Below the pieces are notes generated by a model, which worked only from the letters and a program-made list of their open reading frames with translations, did not search any database and was not told the DNA's origin. Positions 36,202 through 47,289 of a DNA stretch of 64,000 bases are shown piece after piece. The stretch comes from Nymphaea colorata (taxonomy: Eukaryota > Streptophyta > Magnoliopsida > Nymphaeales > Nymphaeaceae), in NCBI RefSeq assembly GCF_008831285.2, contig NC_045144.1:4270268-4334267 (forward strand). The letters run 5' to 3'. A program made the position numbers and the translations under genes. The stretch's first letter is position 1; every line of letters starts with the position of its first letter.

Positions 36202-36714
36202 TAGAGATGGTAGCATAACCCAAGTTCGGTCAGCTTGAGCTAGACTTACTAATAAAACATCTAGTTTGACTTGGCTCAAGCTTGAAAATAGCTCAATAGA
36301 AACAGTTTGAGTTCGACTCGATAGTTACGTATTGAGCTTGAATTCGACTCGATTAAAGCTCGATAAACTCGTTTGAATAAAATTGATATTTATCGTTACG
36401 TGTTGAGCTCGACTCGACTAAGGCTCGACAAACTCGTTTGAATAGAATTGATATTTATCATTACGTATTGAGTTCAAGCTCAAGGCTCCACAAACTCATA
36501 AACTTGTTTGAATACATCGACTTGATTAAGGTCGGACAAACTCGATTAAGGCTTGGGTTCGACTGGACAGTTACGTGTGGAGCTCGAACTCAACTCAATT
36601 ATTTGAATGAGTCGACTCATAAGCTCGGACTCGACTTGTTAAGCAAATGATTCGGTTCAAACTAGTTCACGCCAAGATTTAACGAGTGAGCTTGTTGTTT
36701 GTTGTTCACCTCTA
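36202..36714. mobile_element. hAT-like MITE containing a 65-bp minisatellite
   Basis: Ends TAGAGATGGTAGCATAAC and, in reverse, TAGAGGTGAACAACAAAC are imperfect inverted repeats; flanking 8-mers do not match. The interior repeats a unit of about 65 bp (ctcgacaaactcgtttgaat, then tgatatttatcattacgt) two full times with partial copies between about 36300 and 36600. Composition resembles the 31.8-kb element. Confidence 0.45.
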
Positions 36715-38570
36715 CTAGTAGCAGTAGAATTAGATCTCAAAAAAAAATATTATTTCCGAAAGCAAATATATATGTGACACAAAATGATGTAACTAATTCA
36801 AATAAAACCAATTCAGGCTGACTTGTACGACGACGCTGATTGTGCTAGCTGACGATGGTGTGAACCCATAAAGGGGTTCTATGACTATGGAGTATACGTG
36901 AAAGTGGAAGACAGGAGACCGCACTTTTAGTTTTGTACGCACGCGCGTAACTTTTTTGCCTTTTGCGGCAGATGTTCATGTGCCGGCAGTTTCTGCTGGT
37001 CCTCCTGCGCTGCCAGTTAAATAATGTGGTCTTTGTTTTTCTTTCTTGAACGCAGTGGCCTCGTTCTTGCAGGCTTTATTGCAGAATATTTCTTGTATTG
37101 TGTAGTTTCCGCAAATGGCTCCCTCTCTTTAGCACTCCATTATACAAATGTTGAAATTATACCACAGTCAGGTAACTGCAGAAAAGTCTATGATAAGCTT
37201 ATATTTGAATTAAATTATATATATATATATATGTGCTACTAGACTGTTATGTGACAGATTTAATGGCAATTATATGAACCTCCAATTAGAAGGTGGAGAT
37301 CAAACTGAAAAAAATAGAAGCCTTCTTTAGATATATTGAAATACCCCTCAAAGGAGGTAACAGGTCTTGATTTTGGAAACTACTTGGGGATAACAAATGA
37401 GTTTCATTAAGCCAGCCCCCTTGTTCCTTGTAAGAGGTTTCTGAAACTCATCAAAAAAAAAAAAAAAAACAGTTTGGCTTGTGAAAAAAAAACATTGGAA
37501 AACATGGTTTTTTCACCTTTTTCTTTTGTTTTTGCATTTTTTCGAAAAAATGGTGTTTTTTTTATCTTTAAACAGCTTACTTATTTATCGCATTTTTTTC
37601 GTGTTTTTTGTTACTATTAAACAAAAAAAAAATCTGTTTTTCCAAAATTTAGTTCATCTTCAAATAAATAGTTATCGTTCATTCCATTTAGTATTTACGT
37701 CCTATAACGTGTATATTTTACGAGGGTAGAACTTTTGTTTGGCCGCTTGTAAAGATAACTAAGTAAGTTGAAGGTAGAACTTTCGGATCTTGGGATAAGA
37801 TTGGATGGCAAAAAAAATCCGGAGGATCGGTCGAATCGAACCAAATCGAAATCGAAATCAATTGTGAATCAGACTGAAAACTAATGGCCCCGATACATTC
37901 ATTCAATTCGAATATTTGGACCGATTTTGACAACGCTGCTGCAAGATGCATTGTGAGAGTCCAGAAACAGATCCAAAGCACAAATCCGCACCCGGTTTGC
38001 TCTGGCGTAAAAGTATTCCAGGTTGTCTCGCCCACAGTGGAACGTGACGTCGGGTCGGCTCCCTGACAGATAAGATCCATCCTTCTCCTCCGGACCTTTT
38101 TGACTCAAACCAACACGCATCCACAGGTACGATCCTTATCCAGATCGGTCCGATCTGGGAAAAGGCACCATCCTTTTCACATGGTCCAAAATGTCTTCGC
38201 AACCTTTGCCTCTGCTCTGCTGTTGAGAAGGACAAGCACTGACCCTGCTCCGTTGGGAGGTGTTTGATGGAAGTCTCCTGTCTGCGCCCAACTGGAGGAG
38301 CGCGTCTGTTCCGCCAAAGTTGGATTTGTAAACACCATGTTTCGCAAGAACACGGCGTCCCTGTTTCGTGTTTCCGGCAAACTTTTGATACTAATAATGT
38401 TGAAACAACTTAACTTGGTGAGTAATTTTTCTTCCTTGTGTCAAATTTGAGCCTCGATAGTTCTGCATCTTGTTCAAATATGAGATGGTTGGGAGGAGGA
38501 TGAACCTCACCCTCTCCTTATCTTGCTACCAGTCAGATATATGATTAAAATTAGCCAATGATAAACAAAT
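36715..38570. other. Intergenic stretch
   Basis: No gene is supported. A short TA tract at about 37218-37232 and A/T-rich homopolymer stretches at 37450-37640. Overlapping minus-strand frames at 37718-38380 are in more GC-rich DNA but share no family motif, and several plus and minus frames coexist. Confidence 0.45.
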
Positions 38571-38574
38571 TAGG

Positions 38575-39112
38575 CAGGATGCGGATGCCGCTGCGATACA
38601 TCTCTAAAAATTTAGGTGCATCGAAAATACTTATTTATTTATTATAATATATAGATATATATATATTGTTATTATTAACTTATTATTATAATGTATATAT
38701 ACATACGCACACACATATAAGTTATATAATATATTATAAAAAATTTACACATACTATAATCTATACACTCTACACTATTACGTGGATAAATTATATATAA
38801 ATATTATATATTACATACTTATAAGTTATGATGTACTGTGTATATGGATGTAACATATTAAGCTTACAAAGTACAAACATTAAACAAGTAAATAAAAGAC
38901 GAAACTAGGCTTGATGAGGTTTGACCGCACCTTACTCGTGTCAAACGCGGGTCGGATGCATGTTCAAAATGGACAAAAATGATCGAATGCGGTCAGTTGC
39001 ACCCGACTCTTGTTGACTCGAGTCGAGTGCGAATTCAAGCGGCACATGCACTTGCACCCAAGTCGTGTCGACACGGTTGCAGCAGTCAAATTGCAGTGTT
39101 GGTGTGACTTGG
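38575..39112. mobile_element. hAT-like MITE, inverted relative of the 54.4- and 57.1-kb copies
   Basis: The left part (gccgctgcgatacatctcta, then aaatttaggtgc) matches in reverse the right part of the 54.4-kb element. The right part (ttgcacccaagtcg ... ggtgtgacttgg) matches in reverse its left end. The AT-rich centre (38640-38830) also corresponds. The left terminus and target duplication could not be fixed. Confidence 0.5.
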
Positions 39113-39639
39113 GCTCTAATACATGATTAAATGCATGCAAGATTAAAAAAACACATCATGCCGATAATTTGGTTCACTTGGCAGGAAAGACCAGCTTTTT
39201 TTCATGAGCAAATGGAACGGCAAAAGATTAAAATGAGGGGGAGATAAGGGCAATGGTGAGACATAATTTACTTGATAAAAATGATTTTATTGCTGGTGGG
39301 TGTACATCTCAGGATGAATGATGGAAGGAGTTACCCACACAACTTACATTGACGCTCCACTGAACGCACGGTACACCGATCCGTTTCCAATCGGAAGCAA
39401 ACACGTACACGATAGAAAGGCAAACACGTACACGATAGAGAAAACATATCTAGAACCGCAGTGGCTGCAGACTGCCCCATGCAAAGCCAAGCCAACTTGG
39501 GTCACCCATGCACGCACAGGCACAGCTGGGAAGTGAAGAAAATTGACTGGCGTGCAACTAAGGTGCATGAGTAAACGAAAAATATTATCTGTTTACGGAA
39601 TTTATGCCGGGAAATGGATGAATTAACGTAAGGTCAGGA

Positions 39640-39924
39640 TCATGGGAAAGTCGGCCGGAGAAAGGGAGGAAACTCCGGCTTGGGGAACTCAGGGAGAGTT
39701 GGTTTTGGCAAAGTGGGGATCTCCGGGATCGTCGGCACAGGAATGCTTGGGATGGTCGGCAAGGGAGGCAGTTCAGGCTTGGGAAGAAACGGTATGGTAG
39801 GAAGAGTTGGTTCATGGGTTGTCCAGTCTGGTTCATCAACTTCCAAAAGATACCGGCCAGCTTGACAGCTTTCAATCGATACAGAGACCAGCAGTGCCAA
39901 GAAGAGGAAGCTTCTGAAACCCAT
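39640..39924 (-). CDS. Secreted proline-rich protein, PELPK-like
   Basis: 94 residues, intronless. The N-terminus MGFRSFLFLALLVSVSIES is a signal peptide, cleaved probably near residue 22. After a short acidic spacer (LLEVDEPDW) the mature part has Pro at nearly every third position, with motifs PKPELPPLPTIP, PTIPEIPTLPKP and PEFPKPEFPP. This PELP(K)-like pattern is that of small plant cell-wall proline-rich proteins. The likely role is structural or modulating in the wall, by inference. It is much shorter than Arabidopsis PELPK1 with its long repeat array, so it may be a short family member or a convergent Pro-rich protein. The ATG at 39924 is the first in the frame. A TATA box lies about 95 nt upstream. 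Confidence 0.75.
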   Translation of the reverse strand: MGFRSFLFLALLVSVSIESCQAGRYLLEVDEPDWTTHEPTLPTIPFLPKPELPPLPTIPSIPVPTIPEIPTLPKPTLPEFPKPEFPPFLRPTFP

Positions 39925-40014
39925 GGGAGGATGCTGAGGGCCTTCTTTCTTCAAGCTTACCAGTGAATCTCGTATGAATTCTTGCGGTGTCTGAGCAGCG
40001 AAGCTTGCTCTGTT

Positions 40015-40024
40015 GCTTTATAGT
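40015..40024 (-). promoter_or_regulatory. TATA box of the PELPK-like gene
   Basis: Minus strand reads ACTATAAAGC, 91-100 nt upstream of the ATG at 39924, giving a predicted leader of about 60 nt. Confidence 0.6.
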
Positions 40025-41512
40025 AGGCAAGTCTTATAAAATTTTAATATGTTAAGCAATCTTGGTAGGTTTGAATTGCGGATGGTTGGTCATCCTCATC
40101 TGATGAAGTTTCTCTAGTGTTGTCTCCAGCTTTCTCAAGACTTTTAAAGGTGAGCTACAAGTACTCAACCGACACAACCACCGGATGGATATATTCTCAA
40201 CTGCTTGGATTCTGAATTTGCTGGCTTGATGATATACATACATACATGTATATACACTCGACCATCCATCATAAGGAAATCAAATGGTAGAGATCAATTT
40301 GCAAATATATAAGTTGTACTTTCAAAGGAATTTTAAGGTTTTGTTAAATTTGTCTTGAGGTTATGTCAAATCCTTTTTTAAAATTGTTGGTTGGTCTAAA
40401 GAGAATCTAAGAAGATATATATGAATGTGTCCAGACCTATATGTGTGCAGAAAAAAAAAAAGATACTGAAATTTTATGTGCAAATGTGATTGTATAACCA
40501 CTACAAAAGTGCTCATCTACTATGGCGCTGGATGCGCCTGCTTCATAGTTTCATGCATAAATACCTGTTTCATGTAGCACTACCAACAATTGCATCCTGT
40601 TACCGTTGTCAAACAGTTCTTAGAGGTCGGATTAATATTTGAATGTGAAAATAAAAGTCATATTTGGATTGAACTGGGATTCTAAACTTAAAAAGTCAAA
40701 TTTGAGTATGGTGTAGGCTTTCCTTGATTCCCATTTGAAGCTGAATTTGAATCTGAATTTGTGAACATTATTTATATATTTAATTATGTTTTTATGGTTT
40801 AAAGTTCATGCTTATGTTGTTTCATGTGCCAAAGAGCTTTGGCTTGAATATCTTTTAGAGCTAAATTCAGGGCTTCATGGGTGTTTTCAAACTTCAGAGC
40901 AAATTCAAATAAGATCCAAAACCAAATCCACTTCAAACATATCAAAATTGGATTTAGCTCAGATTTATAACCAGATCCAATCCCAAATTCTGCAAACACC
41001 CCGTGAATTAGGCACCTAGGATCTCTTAGAATTAAGCGAAATGTTTCTAAAGTCCCTTTAGGAATTATGCGACATTTGGGGATAGTATAAAAGCTAAATT
41101 TCTCTCTAGTGAAGATGTCACTGGTGGAGAGGGCCAAGCCTTTGTTTCCCGTTGTGCTTTTATTATGTTTTTCCTTGTTTACCTGCCTAACTTTTTCAAC
41201 GAGCTTGAGGGAGAGAGCATCATATTGCAATCAGTATATTTAAAACTTAAGTTCATGCATTTATGTATGCTTTTATATGCTTAATCCTACGTTTATGTTG
41301 TTGAAGGCCGTGTCGATGAGCTCTGATTCGAATTTAATCAATTTTAGAACCAAAGTGATGATTTATGGGTTCTTTTCTTGCATTGGATTGAATCTAGGGA
41401 AGACCCAAAACCTGCATCCACCCTAAGCAGATTCAAACTGGACCTTGGATCAGATCCAAACCAAATCCAACTCTAAAAGCCAAGTTTAGTCTTTAAGTTC
41501 AGAACAGGTATT

Positions 41513-41551
41513 ATGTTAGTGTCCCTTGTCCCTAACAAGGGACACTAACAT
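41513..41551. repeat. Perfect 17-bp inverted repeat, 5-nt loop
   Basis: Arms ATGTTAGTGTCCCTTGT and ACAAGGGACACTAACAT enclose CCCTA. Not followed by a T-run, and no coding gene adjoins it. Confidence 0.95.
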
Positions 41552-41769
41552 GACAGTAACTTTAACTTGATATAGCCATTTAACGGTTGCCAACAAAAGT
41601 GAAACCCACATAAAATTCTGCGCTAGTTCATATAACTACTATTAATGGTAGATGGTCAATATCCATTTTGAGCGACAACCTTTATGTGCTACTGAAAAAT
41701 TTAAGGGTCACCAATGCACAAGTTAAAACATTATGAAGCACCCTTATATTGTAAAATGATAAGGGATTG

Positions 41770-41845
41770 GGTAGAAGCTTTAGCTCACTCGAAAGAGCAT
41801 CGTAGTAAAAAGTGATGTCTAATTACATAGTTTTGATCTTACACC
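41770..41845 (+). mobile_element. tRNA-like relic (SINE head?)
   Basis: TTTAGCTCACTCGAAAGAGC resembles the D-arm/A-box part of a tRNA (TAGCTCAG-GGTAGAGC), with a weak B-box-like GTTTTGATC about 45 nt downstream. Too degraded to be a functional tRNA. Could be a SINE head or a coincidence. Confidence 0.35.
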
Positions 41846-44183
41846 AGATAGGTCTTGTTAAATCTTACCTATTTAATGTAATTCTTTGATGAAAAAGTTG
41901 ACATCTTTGTCACCTTCTCACTAAATGACCTCCTCCCTTGCAATACAAAACATAGGGTTGAAAAGGTTATTCCTCTTCACTTGTCCCACGCAAACCGAGG
42001 GTAGACAGAACCTACAAGTTCGTGACAAGGGATTCACCCTGACTATGGAGCCGACCTCTTTCAACAGAAGTGGATGGAGTTCTTATTGGTCCATCATTGC
42101 TCAAACCCGGTTTTGTTTCCATTTAAAAACCATTTGAAGATAAAAACAGAAATATTGATTTCCAACAGCAATTTCCATCGCTAATTCTTTCATTGTTGCC
42201 TGAACACAGATTCAAAGTGTACGATGTATACCAAGACAAGAGCCCACCTGCTTACCCTTGGTGGAAGCTGAGAGAGGGATGCTTGGCCAGTCTCTGCAGA
42301 CCATTTACAACCTTACTGCTGCTTGGGATGCAAATGCTGCATGAGAAGCACTCCATCGAGAAGCTGTCAAAGAGGATGGAAATCAAATTACTCACTCTCA
42401 TGCCCCACATAGTAACAGTGGCTTTCCACAGGTCTGCACCTGTTCTGAGACCTAATGGAGGCATGAACGCATACAATTCCAAAGGAAACTCTGAGGTCCA
42501 ATGTCCAGAATGGCTTGTGTAACCATTCCACCAGCCCATCTGCGGGTCCACCGTTCCCATGCAACAAGTAGTAGTGCAGGTGTAGATGGTATGGGATAAA
42601 CAGCGTCAGCATGTTTGCAGGAAGGAAACATGCATGACGCTGGTTGTAGAAAACCAGCAAAAAAGACTGTTGCACAAAAAACTCTAAATAAATAGTAAAA
42701 CCATTACCATGTGTAACTTTCTAGTTGTTTGCTACTTAATACTGAAAAAACTTTGAACTGGAGATGGGAAGGAAGCATTGTGCTGATTTTTATCACTTGC
42801 CCTCTGTTTCATGCAAACCACACGCGCGGTGTTCTTATGTAACCATGTAGTTAAACTTTTTAACATGGGTTTATCCTAAGTATCAGACATCGGATTGATA
42901 AATACCTTCTTCAGGAGGAAAAGAAACCTAGAGGAAGGATGACTATGTATTTATGCATGTCTAGAATCACTCGTAATTTGAGGAAACCAACCAATGAACT
43001 GGACCTGGTGGACATGTCCAGTACATGAAATGCATTATTTTAAAAAGGCCCATGTACTGATGAAAGCATAATAAGATCGACTGCCAATATCATAGATCAG
43101 TAAGAGCTACCAGAAGTTGAACTGAACGAGAAACAAAGATTTAGAAGCCAGACTCTATAGAAGTCAAAAGAGGTTAGGAGTGAGTCTATGTTGAACAAGG
43201 GGTTTCCCACATATAAAGGAGGTCTTCTATGTCGTAGTCATGGATTTGGATGGTAAACATGGTAACACTCGTGCTTTGAAGATCTAGGTCAGAGCTCGAG
43301 ATGCAAGTTGCACACTTTTGCTCCTACTCATTTGATGATATCAACAGCCAAAATTCAGAATCATACTCACAAGAACCTTTAAAAGTTTTCTGCCTTGAGA
43401 AATAGCAGTTGCCAGAATAAAACAATTGAGTGGTACCAAAAAGTATAAATGAAATATTTAAGGGATCATTATCTGAAAGAAAAACTTCCTAAATATCTAA
43501 AGATTAGTTACTTCCAATGAGCAGCAACTGCTACTAGGAAATTAAGGAGCTCTGAGGAACTAAAGGACAGCTACTATCGACACTCCCAAATCCTAGTATA
43601 CGTTTATCTGCTAGCCTATTGGAGAACACTAAATGCTGGCAAAGGGAAGACCATAGAACGAGTTATGAGATATAGCGGGACACTTGTTGTTGTTTGACAA
43701 TATAAGTCCCACTGGAAGTCTGGAACAAATACTCGTTATTTTCTTCGTTATGTAGAACCAAAAAAGATGAAGAATGTGCAGAAAGAAAAAGGTGAGGAGA
43801 TGGTAATTGCAAACAACATGCAGATTTCAACTGATCAGAAATTTATGAAATGGCAACAGTCTGGCGGCACAAAGCATAAGCAACATGAGGACGAAACAGT
43901 GAAACCAATGCAACTAGGATCAGAGAATCTTATACAGGTAAATGTACAGAAGAAACAGACATCCAAGAATCAAAGGTAGCATCTACGTGCTGATTAGATT
44001 CAGATAGCTCATAGGTGCCAATTTTTTAGAAAGAACCCACTTGGTTGCAATAACATATACCTTTTAAGTCGCAGGATATAACAAACATAGATACAATGAC
44101 AAGAACCAACTAGGGTACAAGTGGATGATTCAAAAGGAAAACTATAGATACGTATTGGCTTTTATCATTTTCTTTGATAGGTT

Positions 44184-44962
44184 TCACTCGATCTCAATCT
44201 GCTGCGGTGCCGCCTCCTCCTCCTGTGGATTTCCTGCTTCAATATCTTCTTCTGTAACCCCTGCAGCTTCAACTGACCTAAGAATCCAGTCCTTAAGAGG
44301 CTCTTCATTCAAGTTCAGCCTCAGAAGACCGGCAAACGCACCACCAAAAAACGCAACTGGCTCCTAAAGAGAAAGATGTTGTAAAGAAAATTAAGAACCC
44401 CAAATTCTGTGAATAATGATTGCCAATTTAAAACCAAATGCAAGAACCGTAAGAAATATCAAGAGAGAGACAGAGCTAGTGACACTGTGCCCAAGAAACA
44501 TAACAGCGTCTCTTATGAAAAAAATTGAAGAACAAAGAAACTGAAAAAAAAAAAAACTTGCTTTTGTGCATCTGCTTCAATTGTCGATAGCTAGTTTCCA
44601 GGACACGAAGACACCCAAGGAAACAGTAATTCAAAAGGAGCTGTTTCAGCAAGGAGGGGGAAAATGAGAGGGGGAGGGCAGCAGCTACCTTGATAGCTTC
44701 TTTGAGAATGGGTTCATTAAAAGGGTTGAAGAAGGCTTTCACCCTGAGGCTTCGGGCTCCTGGTTGCACAGATCTTTGGGCAGATGGAACCAAGTCCCGA
44801 GAGAATTGCACCCCTGTCTTCAGGAACTTGACAGACAGACAGAGAGAGAGATTCAGGGGGACAACTTTAGAAGAGGAAATAAAAGCAAAAAAAAAAAAGC
44901 GGTTTAGAAAGATGGTGGTGGGAACTCACTGGTGATCCTGTGCAGCTGATAAGGAGAGCCAT
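44184..44962 (-). CDS. UPF0426-type plastid protein, three exons
   Basis: Exons 44962-44930, 44817-44689 and 44363-44184 (minus), both introns phase 0 with GT-AG borders, total 113 residues. The N-terminus MALLISCTGSPTGVQFSRD, followed by Ser/Arg-rich sequence, looks like a chloroplast transit peptide. The conserved core is FFNPFNEPILKEAIK + EPVAFFGGAFAGLLRLNLNE + EPLKDWILRSVEAAGVTEED, followed by an acidic Glu/Gln tail. I recognise this from the UPF0426 protein At1g28150 of Arabidopsis; its function is unknown to me beyond plastid localisation. The AFFGGAFAGLLRL segment could be a short membrane-associated helix. The family core is rebuilt exactly across the second junction, which supports the splice model; exon 1 is only 11 codons and less certain. 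Confidence 0.85.
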
Positions 44963-44969
44963 GCCGCGC

Positions 44970-47250
44970 TTAATGGCGGGCTCTGGGATTTTGGGCTTTT
45001 GCCGCTTTTCTTCTTCCTCTTCTACGCGTTGCAGGTTCCAACCAAAGGCCCCTTTTCACCATATATGTATATATTTAATTATATATATATATATAAGTTA
45101 TTAAACTAATATTAAGTTAGTACTCAACTAACTTCAATTAATCAAATAAAACGACCACTTTTGTTCAAACAAAATGTATCTTTGATTAGCTTGCATTGGC
45201 CTCTTTAATTAATAGTATTATTTCAAGTTTACACGTATCCAAATAAGTTGCTTTTTAGTAATGTCAAAATTGGTTTTAAACGAATATTTTTCATTGGTGC
45301 TGAAAACTAACGAATGAAAGGCTTAAGTATATTTGCAAAACTAAGCATATTTATCATGCTGTCTATCGCTATTTGGTATAGAAATTTAAATTATCTCCAT
45401 CTCAGACTAACTAAAATCATATCATGGCCATAAATGCATCCAATCTGTTCATTTCCCTAATTCTTATGCGGGAAAAAAAGTACAATAAAGTGCATCTCAA
45501 TACTATATATGTGGCGCATGGTAGCCCACTTCGTCCTTACCAATTACTGGGTAAAGTCGTCATTAGATCGGCTATCCTTAGAACCACCACTAATTAAAAC
45601 GGAGCTGCTAAAATCTACTTTATAAAATGATTGAAGTAGCAAAAAGTCTGTCTCAGATCTTCATTTTTGTGTACTGACTTTTTCCTTTTCTTGGTTACAA
45701 AAACTTGTGAGGATCTTTCATTTGAAGATCTTAAATTATTTTACTTCCATATCTCAATAACGTTTCATATTCCTTAACATCACGTTCAAGTAGGATAGCT
45801 GGTCTTTAGTTCGATTCGAGTGGATATTACTAATCTCTAAACAGCTTTAAACCCCATGGAGGGGTGGCTTCGCCTCCGTTGAACTCATACTAAGCTATAT
45901 AAATGTAACATCATTTGAATATCATTACTATTTAAATTTTGTTTCCGTTTCTCGTTTATGAGTCTGACAAAAAGAGAGATGGATTCAAGTAGGCAACCAA
46001 ATAATAACCTAGGCACCACCGACTCCATAATCCGGAGAGTAGTGTTTTTCCAAAATCATGCGCATGCACAACGATGAAATTACTCATAAATTTGAAGGCC
46101 TTAATTGGAGACAATGCCCACCAGTCATTAAAAGCTGAAAGAAAAGTCATTAAAAGCTGAAAGAAAGGGAAAATAATATTAAGAAAATAAAAAGAAATAC
46201 AAACAAAAAAATTAGTGAGCACAAAGAAGCAAGAACTATGGAGATTGAAACCAGAGCAATAAAGAAATCGGATTAACGTTCCAAGATTGACGTAAGGTTA
46301 TTAACTAATTCTTGATTTGAATATGACATCAATAGTTTGCATTGATTATGTATGTAGATAAGCAACACCAATTTACATTATTGAAAAAACACTAAATTTA
46401 TCAATAAGTGGGAAGAAGGCATCTAATACGATATGCCACTCATTCAAAAACTTGGCCAAGGTGAATTTTGTCTTCCAGGAAATGAACTTCCTTATTTAAA
46501 AGTAGACTAAGTATTTTAGGTATGAAGTTGAGATGGGAAACTCTTAAACATGAGAATGCGTATGATGCAAATGAAATAAAATCAAGCTTGTTTTGGTAAA
46601 AGACTTCGTGTAAAAGCCTCCAAAAGCTCAAATTAAATAAAGATCGAGCCGGTTTTGGTAAAAAAATTTTTTGAAAGATCCCCAAGAACCGAAAATCATA
46701 TCGAAATGTTAAAAAACTGTCAAAAGGCCGATCCATTAAAAATAGATCTGATATATCAAACCCTTTCACACACACGCACAAGTGAGGAGCCTTGCCCCTT
46801 TTTCTTTTCGAGGCAATTTTTTTGTTTTTTCACTAGTATAGATACATGGCTATTACTATAATGCTTTGAAGATAAACACAAAAAAAATCTCAAAATTGGC
46901 GTAAAAAGGAAATGTCACCCTGCCTTGAAAGGAAAAGTCACCTTCTTTAACTTGAAAGCTTTACCTCATTTTCTTGAGAAGGTGAAAGAGAAAAGAAAGT
47001 AAAAAAAAAAGAAAGAAAGAAAGAAAAAGTCCTGTATCGAAATATTTAAGAGATGAGAACAAAAAAACACAAAATAAAATGAGTCACCTATTTAATATTT
47101 AATATCTACCGGGTCTATCGGCCCGTTGGGCCCAAGTCCGACCCATTTATTTGCGGGTCGGGCTGGGTCTGATTAGTTTGGGCTCAATAGGCCAAAACCA
47201 AACTCCAATCCCGAGCCGTTCTGAATTGTGAATATGAATCCGCCAAATTA
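44970..47250. other. Intergenic stretch between divergent UPF0426 and MOM1-like genes
   Basis: About 2.3 kb, expected to hold both promoters. AT-rich with a TA tract at 45080-45094. A 22-bp tandem duplication (agtcattaaaagctgaaaga) lies at about 46124-46168. Minus frames 45956-46222 and 46440-46781 have no domain. Confidence 0.5.
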
Positions 47251-47289
47251 AAAGCACTTACCGTACCCACTATATAAGAAACGCCTATT

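Larger units (their letters stand above)
40030..44180. other. Intergenic stretch, about 4 kb
   Basis: No gene is supported. Degenerate words such as gatccaaatccaa and ggattgaac recur in 40620-41020 and 41340-41480, as in decayed MITEs. A perfect 17-bp inverted repeat lies at 41513-41551 and a tRNA-like segment at 41770-41845. Frames at 42193-42522 (both strands) and 43767-43979 show no known domain. Confidence 0.5.

Noticed and set aside
37718-38380. Group of overlapping minus frames in GC-richer DNA
   Set aside because: Three frames are open over the same bases, none with a domain; GC content alone explains the length.
40499-40560. CACTACAAAA as a CACTA (En/Spm) transposon end
   Set aside because: The terminal word fits, but no opposite end TTTTGTAGTG or 3-bp duplication was found within reach.
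42193-42522. 109-codon plus frame with a 102-codon minus shadow
   Set aside because: Balanced composition made it tempting, but no motif or intron partner could be identified on either strand.
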